From Lachnospiraceae bacterium (GTDB lineage: Bacteria > Bacillota > Clostridia > Lachnospirales > Lachnospiraceae): a DNA stretch of 9,519 nt. Shown here piece after piece: positions 1-6,809 of the stretch (its first letter is position 1; every line of letters begins with the position of its first letter). The stretch lies in assembly GCA_900771955.1 (NCBI GenBank), contig CAAGPW010000270.1, forward strand, positions 1-9,519. Direction: 5' to 3'. The notes beneath the pieces were generated by a model that was given only the letters and a program-made list of their open reading frames with translations, was not told the DNA's origin and made no database searches. A program made the position numbers and the translations under genes.

Positions 1-3
1 AAT

Positions 4-28
4 CCTGAGCAACTTTTTGTTGCTCAGG
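4..28. repeat. Perfect 10-bp hairpin at the left edge
   Basis: CCTGAGCAAC (4-13) pairs perfectly with GTTGCTCAGG (19-28) around a TTTTT loop. No clear U-run follows on either strand, so it is not a textbook intrinsic terminator, but it could end a gene lying to the left or insulate cfxA from upstream transcription. It lies about 80 bases before the cfxA -7 box. The stem is seen directly; its role is inferred. Confidence 0.6.
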
Positions 29-109
29 AACTTATAAATAAAGTTAAATCAAAGTGTTGCGGAATTAAGGTTTATATATTTTAGAAACATATTTTTCCGT
101 AAAGTTATG

Positions 110-117
110 TACCTTTG
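110..117 (+). promoter_or_regulatory. Probable cfxA promoter -7 box (TACCTTTG)
   Basis: TACCTTTG fits the Bacteroides -7 consensus TAnnTTTG exactly and lies 47 bases before the cfxA ATG, a suitable distance for a short AU-rich leader. I see no TTTG at the usual -33 spacing, so strength cannot be judged. The leader has no Shine-Dalgarno sequence, as is common in this phylum. Confidence 0.6.
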
Positions 118-164
118 TCGGCAAATAAAGATATTCTCGTCAAACAAATATAAATAATATAAAC

Positions 165-1130
165 ATGGAAAAAAACAGAAAAAAACAAATCGTAGTTTTG
201 AGTATAGCTTTAGTTTGCATTTTCATCTTGGTATTTTCATTGTTCCATAAATCAGCGACAAAAGATAGCGCAAATCCTCCTTTAACAAATGTTTTGACTG
301 ATAGCATTTCTCAAATTGTCTCAGCTTGTCCTGGCGAAATTGGTGTGGCGGTTATTGTTAATAACAGAGATACGGTTAAGGTCAATAATAAGAGTGTTTA
401 TCCTATGATGAGTGTGTTTAAGGTTCATCAGGCATTAGCTCTTTGTAATGACTTTGACAATAAAGGAATTTCACTTGATACCTTAGTAAATATAAATAGG
501 GATAAACTTGACCCAAAGACTTGGAGTCCTATGCTGAAAGATTATTCAGGGCCAGTCATATCATTGACAGTGAGAGATTTGCTGCGTTATACTCTTACTC
601 AGAGTGACAACAATGCAAGCAACCTTATGTTTAAGGATATGGTTAATGTCGCTCAAACAGATAGTTTTATAGCCACACTCATTCCTCGTTCAAGTTTTCA
701 GATAGCTTATACGGAAGAGGAAATGTCGGCTGACCATAACAAGGCTTACTCTAACTATACATCTCCTCTTGGTGCTGCAATGTTGATGAATCGTTTGTTT
801 ACTGAAGGTCTTATCGATGATGAGAAACAAAGTTTCATTAAGAATACGTTAAAAGAATGCAAAACAGGTGTAGATAGGATAGCAGCTCCACTTCTTGATA
901 AAGAAGGGGTTGTTATAGCGCATAAGACAGGTTCAGGTTATGTTAATGAAAATGGTGTTCTTGCAGCTCACAATGATGTTGCCTATATATGTCTGCCTAA
1001 TAATATCAGTTATACCTTAGCGGTATTTGTTAAGGATTTCAAGGGAAATGAATCACAAGCGTCACAATATGTTGCGCATATATCAGCTGTAGTATATTCT
1101 TTATTAATGCAAACTTCAGTAAAATCTTAA
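165..1130 (+). CDS. cfxA: Class A broad-spectrum beta-lactamase CfxA
   Basis: Hydrolyses the beta-lactam ring of penicillins and many cephalosporins by a serine acyl-enzyme route in the periplasm. Residues 1-27 are a Lys/Arg-rich start and hydrophobic core (export signal) with no lipobox cysteine. Active-site motifs are all present: SVFK at 83-86 (Ambler S70/K73), SDN at 147-149 (S130 loop), a TEEEM omega-loop segment in which E184 best fits Glu166, and KTG at 254-256. The length of 321 residues is normal for the family, and the PER/CfxA/CepA-like omega loop points to the class A branch typical of Bacteroidota. Residue 296 in GNES is Glu; from memory this is the position distinguishing CfxA2-type from original CfxA (K272E), so the allele assignment is tentative. 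The gene is visibly more AT-rich than the mobilization genes, suggesting a separate origin. It is the only complete plus-strand gene and has its own promoter and terminator. Confidence 0.97.
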   Translation: MEKNRKKQIVVLSIALVCIFILVFSLFHKSATKDSANPPLTNVLTDSISQIVSACPGEIGVAVIVNNRDTVKVNNKSVYPMMSVFKVHQALALCNDFDNKGISLDTLVNINRDKLDPKTWSPMLKDYSGPVISLTVRDLLRYTLTQSDNNASNLMFKDMVNVAQTDSFIATLIPRSSFQIAYTEEEMSADHNKAYSNYTSPLGAAMLMNRLFTEGLIDDEKQSFIKNTLKECKTGVDRIAAPLLDKEGVVIAHKTGSGYVNENGVLAAHNDVAYICLPNNISYTLAVFVKDFKGNESQASQYVAHISAVVYSLLMQTSVKS

Positions 1131-1161
1131 ACTGCACTTGCTTTGATAATTAATGATAAAC

Positions 1162-1203
1162 AATCTAAAAGCACTCTAATCGTTATCGGAGTGCTTTTAG
1201 ATT
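1162..1203. terminator. Bidirectional terminator between cfxA and mobA
   Basis: A perfect 15-bp stem (1162-1176 pairs with 1189-1203) encloses a 12-nt loop. The arms carry AAAA and TTTT, so each strand ends in a U-rich stretch. It lies 32 bases after the cfxA stop and 20 bases before the stop of the convergent relaxase gene, so it can stop transcription from both sides. Confidence 0.85.
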
Positions 1204-1222
1204 ACTAATCAAATTGCTTCTA

Positions 1223-2626
1223 TTATAATTTGAATCCTCTACTTTTTCTTTCTTCCTGTTGCGGCACTCTTGCTCCATATCTAAGCCTGTGCCATTGCTC
1301 CCTGAACCAGTCGGCAATCGGCTTCCTGTTTATTGTCAGGTTCAGCCTGCTTTCATCGTCAGGGTCATTTTCCACCCTTAAAATATCATCCTTTATATCA
1401 AAGTTCCGCCTGTGTTGCTCGGAATAGATTTTACCGCTACATTTCAGGGCTTCTTTTTTGACTATAAGACTTTCAGTCATTTCTTTAGAGAATCCCAGCA
1501 TGGCACAAAACTTTTCCATGCGCAGCATTTCCCTGAACATCGGAAACCACCTTAAAGCCTTGTCTATGATTCTGGCGAGCCGTGACAGTTCTTTTTCTTT
1601 CATGTCAAGTTCCTGCCTGTGCATTTCTCTGAGATTGTGGATTTGCGTATCATGCTGTTTCTGCATCTGCTGTACTTGGCTCTGCAATTTTTCAATATTG
1701 GTGTTCCGTTTTGAAACCTCGTCTTGCAGTTTTTCGTTGGCACGTTCCAGTTCTTTCAGTTTTCCACTCCCGAAAAGAGAAGCAACTCCACTAGTTATGG
1801 CTGTCGCTGCCGTGGTGGCTGTCTTCTTTAACTTGTCAGTGCGTATTTCTGATTTCACCTGTTTCAGTTCCTGCTCGGCAAGATTTATCTGTTCTTCTTT
1901 GTGCCGTTTGGCTGCATCCATGCGTTGCAGTTCAGCTTTCTGCTTCTCAATGATAAAGTCGTTCCGTTCCAGATGCTCCTTACCAGTGACAGCCTTTGAC
2001 TGCCCGCGTTCCATCAGCAGGATGTCGGATGCAAGGGTCTGCATCTGCATCATGTCATCGTCATTGAGCTTTCGGCTCTTTCCTGTTTCGTGGTTCATCC
2101 AGTCGAAAACGATATGGGCATGATAGTTCGGCTTGAACCATCTGTCCCCGACTTTGAAGCTTTCCCTGTCTTCCGCTTCCGGCTGACCGTTCAGCCAATG
2201 CCCTTCATCCTTGTGCAGGAAGATTTGCAGCGGTGTGATTCCCCAGCGTCTTTGACACTCCTCACCGAATTTACGCACGTCTGCCAGTGTGGTGTCCGAC
2301 CTGACAAGCAGCACTCCTTCACGTATGGGGGAGCATCCCGCAATCTTGACTATTTTACCGTTCTTGCCTTTGCGTTCACGCTCCTTTTCCTGCATGGCAC
2401 GTCCGGTCTTTTCCTTTACCATCTGTCTGATATTGTCATAATGCATCCGCAAATCCGGACTGCCGAAGTCGGGATTTATCCACTGTTCGTTATCGGTGGA
2501 TAGTTCAGGAACGACATAGATTCTGGACTCTCCGATGTGGCGCATGTATTCGGCAGTCCTCCTGTTGTGAGCCTCGCTCGATGCGATGTTGCAGGGCTTG
2601 ATATGTATGCTTGATTTTGTTGCCAT
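1223..2626 (-). CDS. mobA: MobV-family (Pre/Mob) relaxase
   Basis: Nicks the element at oriT and stays bound to the DNA end during transfer through a helper's mating channel. An HNRR motif at 20-23 matches the MobV motif I, where the pMV158 MobM nucleophile is a histidine (H20 here). The metal-binding motif is split: HKDE at 138-141, then PNYHAH at 166-171, separated by about 24 residues instead of the compact HxDExxPHxH. Residues about 224-265 and 286-350 are Gln/Glu/Lys-rich coiled coils, interrupted by an Ala/Thr-rich stretch at 269-283. The tail (351-467) is basic with several tryptophans. Its 467 residues are typical of Bacteroidota MobV proteins. The ATG at 2626 follows the structured oriT region, as expected for a relaxase gene. 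No transfer-channel genes are present, so it depends on a helper. The symbol follows usage for Tn4555-type elements. Confidence 0.93.
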   Translation of the reverse strand: MATKSSIHIKPCNIASSEAHNRRTAEYMRHIGESRIYVVPELSTDNEQWINPDFGSPDLRMHYDNIRQMVKEKTGRAMQEKERERKGKNGKIVKIAGCSPIREGVLLVRSDTTLADVRKFGEECQRRWGITPLQIFLHKDEGHWLNGQPEAEDRESFKVGDRWFKPNYHAHIVFDWMNHETGKSRKLNDDDMMQMQTLASDILLMERGQSKAVTGKEHLERNDFIIEKQKAELQRMDAAKRHKEEQINLAEQELKQVKSEIRTDKLKKTATTAATAITSGVASLFGSGKLKELERANEKLQDEVSKRNTNIEKLQSQVQQMQKQHDTQIHNLREMHRQELDMKEKELSRLARIIDKALRWFPMFREMLRMEKFCAMLGFSKEMTESLIVKKEALKCSGKIYSEQHRRNFDIKDDILRVENDPDDESRLNLTINRKPIADWFREQWHRLRYGARVPQQEERKSRGFKL

Positions 2627-2683
2627 AGATACTTGTTTTTTGGTTTGTACTTTATTGTTTGCTTTTCCGCTGTCCGTAAACGC

Positions 2684-2798
2684 ATGGGGTTCTTAGGGGT
2701 GCAACCCATAAGCGGAGATTGCAAAGAGAGGGTCACTCTTTGCTCTGGGTTCTCAGGGGAGAAACGCCCTGAGTGGGTCATTAGGGTAAAACCCTAAT
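2684..2798. repeat. Row of four hairpins flanking oriT
   Basis: Four stem-loops follow one another: 2684-2691/2703-2709 (7 bp with one bulge), GCAAAGAG/CTCTTTGC at 2721-2728/2736-2743, CTCAGGG/CCCTGAG at 2752-2758/2767-2773, and ATTAGGGT/ACCCTAAT at 2780-2787/2791-2798. Three share a diverged sequence: GGGTTCTTAGGGG (2687), GGGTTCTCAGGGG (2747) and GGGTCATTAGGG (2775). They probably belong to the transfer origin or to regulation of mobA, whose start lies 58 bases to the left. Confidence 0.7.
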
Positions 2799-2810
2799 CC
2801 CCTCGGGAGA

Positions 2811-2850
2811 GCCCACAACTACGTAAGCGGAGCGTGTAGTTATAGTGGGC
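2811..2850 (+). other. oriT: Probable origin of transfer (oriT) with nick site
   Basis: GCCCAC + AACTAC (2811-2822) pairs with GTAGTT (2836-2841) and GTGGGC (2845-2850), with a three-base ATA bulge. The right arm ends in TAGTGGG followed by CTATA, closely resembling the pMV158 MobV nick sequence TAGTGTG/TTATAC. By that alignment the nick would fall between 2849 and 2850 on the plus strand. Position just upstream of a MobV relaxase gene supports the call. The hairpin and sequence are seen; the nick position is by analogy. Confidence 0.65.
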
Positions 2851-2855
2851 TATAT

Positions 2856-2871
2856 CAATGGCAAGCCATTG
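2856..2871. repeat. 7-bp hairpin downstream of the predicted nick
   Basis: CAATGGC (2856-2862) and GCCATTG (2865-2871) are perfect arms with an AA loop, six bases past the predicted nick. It may be part of the oriT structure or close the single-stranded form. Only the pairing is seen. Confidence 0.5.
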
Positions 2872-2902
2872 TCTGCAAACTCCAGCCTACGGCTTCCGCT
2901 CT

Positions 2903-2922
2903 CCTCCGTCAGGGAGGTTTTT
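2903..2922 (+). terminator. Possible plus-strand terminator across the primase stop codon
   Basis: CCTCC (2903-2907) and GGAGG (2913-2917) enclose GTCAG, and TTTTT follows on the plus strand. In that direction it has intrinsic-terminator form and could stop antisense transcription entering the primase gene from the oriT side. It overlaps the primase stop codon, so it may be coincidental. Confidence 0.35.
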
Positions 2923-4024
2923 CATCATCGTTGCCGATTGGAGATGCACCGACCAGCACAAGGTCTAAATCGTCTATCAGTTTTTGCAGGACGGGATTCT
3001 TCTCTATCATCCGCTGGAGGATTCTCTCAGCCTCGACCAAGTGGTTGGCTGTACTCATCACCTTGCCCTCCCGTATCTGAAAGATAATCCAATCGGCTAT
3101 GTCGATATGGGCTTCTTTTTGTTTCGGGGTGGCATTCCTTTCGATGATGTCCGAAACCACCACCTTACAAAAGTACATGCTCTCGGCTCGCTGTTTCCAC
3201 TCGGCATAAGCATCGGCATCGGGAAAGAGAAGCACGGTTCGCCCTGACAGTACACGGAGTTTCTCTTCTCTCATCTGACTCTTACCACCCGTAGCCAGCC
3301 ATACATAATCGGGGAAGATAGCAGAACCGATAACGGCACTCTTCTCGGATTCCACCAAGACCACCACCTTGTCGGGATGCGTTTTCAACAAGTGTTCCCC
3401 GAAAAGGCATTGGGATAGTTGCCAATCCTCTGCCAACACACGCTGCTTTTTCAATATGCTGTGTATCCAGTTCACTGCCGATGTCTGTCCTCCCTTGATA
3501 CGGTGTCCGTCTTCGGGATTGTACTGCATCACCTTTCCCGTGCGTACCTTGCCCGTCCTGTCTATCTGCCAAAAGATAACAGAGCCGTCACGGGTAGCCC
3601 CCAAACGGTATTCCTCCAACAACCGCTTCAACACCTCTTTCGCCTTGTCGCCATAGTAGGAAGTAAGGAGTGTGAAGAGGAAACGGAAGAAATTGCTACG
3701 CTCGCTTTGCGACTTCTCCACATAGTGAGGGGGAATATAGCCGATGGCTGTCGGCTTACTTTGCTGCTTCACTTTCTTCTGCTCTGCTCTTTGCCTGTCA
3801 AAAGAGAAATCATTGGTAGTTCTGTGTTCAGGATGCTCTTGAAAATACTCTTTCGGAGTGTAGTGATACCCACAACCGCTTTCGTGGTTACATCTGCCGA
3901 CCGATGGATGCAACGGCACATTATTTTCGTCCACGTAATAGACGAAAGAATGCCTGTCTCCGCATTTGGGGCAGGTATGCCGTGTTGCCGTTCCTTTATA
4001 CTTCTGTAATGAATAATTGCCCAT
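2909..4024 (-). CDS. Primase-like protein: zinc finger plus Toprim-type domain
   Basis: Probably makes or assists primers on the single-stranded or excised form of the element. The N terminus has a CPKC pair (C18, C21) and a second pair, C45 and C51, forming a likely zinc finger as in CHC2-type primases. The Toprim-like core has VVLVESEKSA at 221-230 (acidic residue plus EK), TGG at 246-248, LLFPDADAY at 265-273 (the DxD motif) and HIDIADW at 307-313. The ATG at 4024 is three bases beyond the helicase stop codon, so the two are surely co-transcribed and probably act together as a primase-helicase pair. The length of 371 residues is like Bacteroidota element-encoded proteins of the zinc-finger/DUF6371 type. 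That family name is from memory and primase activity is inferred from the motifs. Confidence 0.8.
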   Translation of the reverse strand: MGNYSLQKYKGTATRHTCPKCGDRHSFVYYVDENNVPLHPSVGRCNHESGCGYHYTPKEYFQEHPEHRTTNDFSFDRQRAEQKKVKQQSKPTAIGYIPPHYVEKSQSERSNFFRFLFTLLTSYYGDKAKEVLKRLLEEYRLGATRDGSVIFWQIDRTGKVRTGKVMQYNPEDGHRIKGGQTSAVNWIHSILKKQRVLAEDWQLSQCLFGEHLLKTHPDKVVVLVESEKSAVIGSAIFPDYVWLATGGKSQMREEKLRVLSGRTVLLFPDADAYAEWKQRAESMYFCKVVVSDIIERNATPKQKEAHIDIADWIIFQIREGKVMSTANHLVEAERILQRMIEKNPVLQKLIDDLDLVLVGASPIGNDDEKPP

Positions 4025-4027
4025 AGC

Positions 4028-5125
4028 TTAGTCCGTTTTTGATGGTTGATTGTCGGCTGTCCCATCCTGTCCCATTGTCCCACACTCTAAGGGTTGGGAC
4101 AGTGGGACACTTGGGACACCTGCGTTTTTACTCTCTTTGCTGCGCTGGATGATACGGTTTACGGTGGACTTGCCACAATTCACCTGTGAGGCTATCTCCC
4201 TGACGGACTTGCCCGATTGGGAGAGTTGCAGAATTTGGCAATCCCTTTGGCTTGATTCATTGTCGCCCAATTTTTTCAAGTGTTCCTTTTCCGTGGAATA
4301 GCCCCTGAACACGAACTGCAAGAAAGCATCCACCTTGTCAATCTCGTAAACGATTACATTATCCGCATCATGAGAGAACGTGCCATAGCGCACTTTAAGC
4401 TGCTTCACATAGCGAAGCCCTCCGTCTTGGGCACTTTTTCCAATGGTGAACACGCTGTCAAAGAAATTGTAGAGCCGTTTGCTTCCGGCAAGGTCGTTGG
4501 ATGTGATGGGACAATCCAAAGAGCGTTTGGGCGTATGTGCTAGGACAAGGATAGAGAGCGCATATCTCTTTTTGAGATTGTTCAGCTGAATCATCAGCCG
4601 TCCTGCGGCATCGCCTTTCTCCATGGCGCAACACAGGTAGGTAAGATTGTCAATGATGAAAATCTTGCAGTCGGTCTGCACAGCCATCTGTTCAATGCCG
4701 CCTATGATAGCTTCCTCAAAGTTGGCATCCAAAAGCTGGTTGCAGTCAATAGACACCCGATAGAGTTTGTCGGGAAAGGTGTAGAGCTCTCCATGCTCGT
4801 TGGTATAGCGGAGCTGGAACTGCTTTTCGGACAGTTCAAAGTCCAGATACAGCACATTGTCGGTTCGGGCGATGCGGTCGGCTATCTGCACGGCAAGGAT
4901 GGACTTGCCCACGTTGGAATCGGCAAACAAGCAGGAGAGTTCCCCCTCGTACCAAAAGCTGTCCCACAGCGCACGGGGCGTAGGCAATAACGATGCTTCA
5001 AGAATGGTTTGGTTTGCCGTCTTGATATTCATCATGCCTACACTGTCGGGCATACCGTTATGCGCTTGGGATGCTTTTGTGAGGTCGCCACGTATCAGGT
5101 TGATATAGTTCTTATCCTCTTCCAT
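4028..5125 (-). CDS. RecA-fold ATPase/helicase (RepA-like, AAA_25) with C-terminal HTH
   Basis: A probable hexameric helicase loading on or unwinding the excised element. Numbering from the ATG at 5125 (365 residues): Walker A ADSNVGKS at 68-75, DFE at 95-97, Walker B IFIID at 155-159, and LVLAHTPKR at 193-201, which fits the sensor/motif H3 region of RepA-type ATPases. Residues about 293-329 (QRDCQILQL...VNRIIQ) form an HTH of the resolvase/sigma type, so the protein probably also binds a specific site. The extreme C terminus is encoded by six TGTCCCA/TGGGACA repeats. Start: the frame also has a GTG at 5134 overlapping the upstream stop (GTGA), giving 368 residues; I prefer the ATG. Translation is likely coupled to the HTH gene upstream and the primase gene downstream. 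Replication role is inferred. Confidence 0.85.
   Translation of the reverse strand: MEEDKNYINLIRGDLTKASQAHNGMPDSVGMMNIKTANQTILEASLLPTPRALWDSFWYEGELSCLFADSNVGKSILAVQIADRIARTDNVLYLDFELSEKQFQLRYTNEHGELYTFPDKLYRVSIDCNQLLDANFEEAIIGGIEQMAVQTDCKIFIIDNLTYLCCAMEKGDAAGRLMIQLNNLKKRYALSILVLAHTPKRSLDCPITSNDLAGSKRLYNFFDSVFTIGKSAQDGGLRYVKQLKVRYGTFSHDADNVIVYEIDKVDAFLQFVFRGYSTEKEHLKKLGDNESSQRDCQILQLSQSGKSVREIASQVNCGKSTVNRIIQRSKESKNAGVPSVPLSQPLECGTMGQDGTADNQPSKTD
4058..4118. repeat. Six-copy inverted array TGTCCCA x3 / TGGGACA x3
   Basis: TGTCCCA occurs at 4058, 4068 and 4076, and its reverse complement TGGGACA at 4095, 4103 and 4112. The inner pairs (4068-4083 against 4094-4109) match at 14 of 16 positions and can form a hairpin with a 10-nt loop. 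The array sits inside the last codons of the helicase gene, encoding a Val-Pro-Ser and Gly-Thr-rich tail. It may be an iteron-like protein-binding site, an mRNA hairpin near the helicase-primase boundary, or simply a repetitive coding tail. Confidence 0.7.
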
Positions 5126-5130
5126 ATCAT

Positions 5131-5505
5131 TCACCAGTTACGTGGGTTGGGCTTGCGACGGTGGGAAGAGGATAAGGACTTGTTCAGTTCCTCGTCTGAC
5201 AACGGTATGGGATTCTTTCGGGCGGTTTCCAGCCACTTGTCCAGTTCGTCACGGTAAAGGCAATAGCGTTTGCCGGGCTTGGTGGCAGGGATTGTCCCTT
5301 CTGACAGTTTCATGTAGAGCGTACCCTTAGGGATACCTAAATACTCTGCTGCCTCGTCCACAGACATGGGCACGTGGGTGTCCACCGTTTTGGCATTGTT
5401 CACACTGCGCTGCTCGGCGAGCAGGCTTTTCAGGCTCATCACTTCGTCTCGAAGCTGAGCGACAACCTCGGGGAGGTCGTTGAAGGTAAGAATTGATTTT
5501 TCCAT
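5131..5505 (-). CDS. Excisionase-family helix-turn-helix DNA-binding protein
   Basis: A small protein (124 residues from the ATG at 5505). Residues 46-92 carry the MerR/excisionase-type winged HTH: MSVDEAAEYLGIPKGTLYMK, a turn, then KPGKRYCLYRDELDKWL, where the basic wing contacts DNA. Residues 8-36 are predicted helical and could mediate dimerisation. It could be an excision cofactor for the integrase or the regulator of the helicase-primase operon. The frame opens 23 codons earlier (ATG at 5574), but that ATG lies inside the conserved 47-bp upstream element and upstream of the promoter-like box at 5538-5545, so 5505 is the better start. The TGA stop (5131-5133) overlaps the possible GTG start of the helicase gene. 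Which of the two roles it serves cannot be told from sequence. Confidence 0.8.
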   Translation of the reverse strand: MEKSILTFNDLPEVVAQLRDEVMSLKSLLAEQRSVNNAKTVDTHVPMSVDEAAEYLGIPKGTLYMKLSEGTIPATKPGKRYCLYRDELDKWLETARKNPIPLSDEELNKSLSSSHRRKPNPRNW

Positions 5506-5537
5506 TCGCGTACTCGTCTCTTTTGTAAGACTTGGCG

Positions 5538-5601
5538 CAAAGGACTGAAATGATATATCCGTGAATATCTCCACGACACGTCATTGCAAAATAATTCCCG
5601 A
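5538..5601 (-). promoter_or_regulatory. Upstream control element, copy 1 (excisionase-type gene)
   Basis: CAAAGGAC at 5538-5545 reads GTCCTTTG on the minus strand, a partial match to the Bacteroides -7 box, 33 bases before the chosen start. Adjacent 5555-5601 is identical at 39 of 47 positions to 8004-8050, at a fixed offset of 2449. Within it CGTG and CACG (5560-5563/5572-5575) form a short dyad with an 8-base spacer that could be an operator. No -33 TTTG is evident, which fits activator-dependent transcription. Confidence 0.6.
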
Positions 5602-5704
5602 ATAATTAAGCCCAGCCATAAATGACGGGTAAAATTACTCGGGAAACGATGTAAAACAGGCGGTTATGAGTTACCGGATGGTTGTCGTTGGTGTCGTGAT
5701 TATC

Positions 5705-6562
5705 CTAATTCCGCACATAATCCTCGGGATAGTGGAAATCAAGTTTGCCGTTTTCGGGTTCATCAATGGGAATTTCCGTCTTTAACGGCTCTACCTTGAA
5801 ATTCTTGATGGTTGATAAGTCTGTATCAGCAAACGATTTCGGGAAAAGGGCTTTGATGAACTTGGCACGGTTATCCCCATTGTAGTATCTCTTGTACAGG
5901 AAACGCTCAGAGATATTCCATACGAAGTGACGGAGTGGAATGTTGTTGATGTCTTTGGTAAACGGTCTTTGTATGGGCTTCGGGGTATAAGTGTTAAGAT
6001 TCATCCATTTGTCCACCTCAGTACAGATGTGGTTCACGGTTTCTTGGTCGGCAATGCGAGGCAGGTAATAATGGCAATACTCCATGACCATGCGGATGCG
6101 CTCTTCCTTTTCCCGTTGCTCTCTGCTTGCGTAATTGGCACGGTTCTTTTCGTGAAGATCCGGGGCGATAGTAAGCTCTATCGGTTGTGTTTGGATAAGT
6201 GTCTCTTCTTTTGTCGGGGATGATTCGGGTACAGGCTCAGGGACTGATGTAGGTCCAGGCACAGATGTGGCTTCTTCAAGTGTATTTTGTGACAGTTCTT
6301 CCTGCACCTCTATGGCTTCGGCAATCGTTTCTTTCTTGCCGAACTTGATTTTGTAGATTTCGTATGTATCAAAGATAAGTGTCTGAAAGGAGAGATAGAG
6401 CAACCATCCCAACAGGTTACAGCATACGAATACTATCCACCTGACAAAGTTGTCTTGGTTGAAGCTGTCCGCTATTACCAGCGTGGCAATGGAAGATATT
6501 AGGACGATGGCGAAGCCGACAAAGCCCAAGATGATGTATTTGTCCTTGATTGATGATTCCAT
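5705..6562 (-). CDS. Unrecognised two-TM membrane protein with a cytoplasmic C-terminal domain
   Basis: I do not recognise this family. From the ATG at 6562 it has 285 residues: two hydrophobic segments at about 9-31 and 40-64, a Pro/Glu/Ser/Thr-rich linker at about 98-135, and a charged soluble region from 140 with REQREKEERIRMVMEYCHYYLP (split around 147-168), WNISERFLYKRYY (215-227) and NRAKFIKALFP (231-241). The short N terminus and basic residues after TM2 suggest both ends are cytoplasmic. The frame extends to an ATG at 6625, but a perfect -7 box lies at 6602-6609, so the shorter start is favoured. It stands alone between the integrase and the HTH/helicase/primase genes with its own promoter. 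It might be cargo (for example a membrane-linked defence or exclusion protein) or an accessory of mobilization; neither can be shown. Confidence 0.75.
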   Translation of the reverse strand: MESSIKDKYIILGFVGFAIVLISSIATLVIADSFNQDNFVRWIVFVCCNLLGWLLYLSFQTLIFDTYEIYKIKFGKKETIAEAIEVQEELSQNTLEEATSVPGPTSVPEPVPESSPTKEETLIQTQPIELTIAPDLHEKNRANYASREQREKEERIRMVMEYCHYYLPRIADQETVNHICTEVDKWMNLNTYTPKPIQRPFTKDINNIPLRHFVWNISERFLYKRYYNGDNRAKFIKALFPKSFADTDLSTIKNFKVEPLKTEIPIDEPENGKLDFHYPEDYVRN

Positions 6563-6601
6563 ATTTCGTTGAGAGATTGAATGTTCCTGTATTATTTTGT
6601 G

Positions 6602-6609
6602 CAAAGTTA
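6602..6609 (-). promoter_or_regulatory. -7 promoter box for the membrane-protein gene
   Basis: CAAAGTTA reads TAACTTTG on the minus strand, an exact TAnnTTTG. It is 39 bases before the ATG at 6562 and inside the coding frame if the upstream ATG at 6625 were used, so it decides the start. No clear TTTG is seen at -33 spacing. Confidence 0.6.
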
Positions 6610-6746
6610 ATGCTATTTTTCCCAATTACTGCCCGTTATTTGCGGTTAGAACGGTCTTTTTCAATGTATTTCACGAAATGTCATCATATCATACTCTGTT
6701 TCATACTCTGAGGGGCTTATAAATGGTGGCATCAAGCCAAAAACAT

Positions 6747-6786
6747 AGAGGGGCGATTATAGCCTTGTAGCCATAACCGCCCCTCT
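6747..6786 (-). terminator. Intrinsic terminator of the integrase gene
   Basis: AGAGGGGCG (6747-6755) pairs with CGCCCCTCT (6778-6786), extended by a TTAT/ATAA stretch after one mismatch. Read on the minus strand the stem is followed by ATGTTTTTGG, a U-rich tail. It begins 23 bases after the integrase stop codon and isolates the integrase from the downstream genes. Confidence 0.85.
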
Positions 6787-6809
6787 GAATACCTGTCAAT
6801 GTGAGACAT

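Noticed and set aside
1458..2123. Plus-strand reading frame of 221 codons opposite mobA
   Set aside because: Ser/Cys/Phe-rich translation typical of the antisense of a coiled-coil gene; the minus-strand relaxase has all motifs.
2476..2781. Minus-strand reading frame of 101 codons overlapping the start of mobA
   Set aside because: It runs through the hairpin region and then out of frame within mobA; low-complexity translation and no family.
2687..2786. G-rich tracts as a G-quadruplex
   Set aside because: The GGG tracts are separated by long or already paired stretches; ordinary hairpins explain them better.
3419..4009. Plus-strand reading frame of 196 codons opposite the primase gene
   Set aside because: No recognisable domain, and it is antisense to a gene with zinc-finger and Toprim motifs.
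5656..5680. Weak CGGT/ACCG pairing after the membrane-protein gene as a terminator
   Set aside because: Only four pairs and no U-run; no terminator is called for this gene.
6563..6625. Upstream ATG extension of the membrane protein
   Set aside because: An exact -7 promoter box falls inside this extension, and the added residues precede a natural TM protein start.
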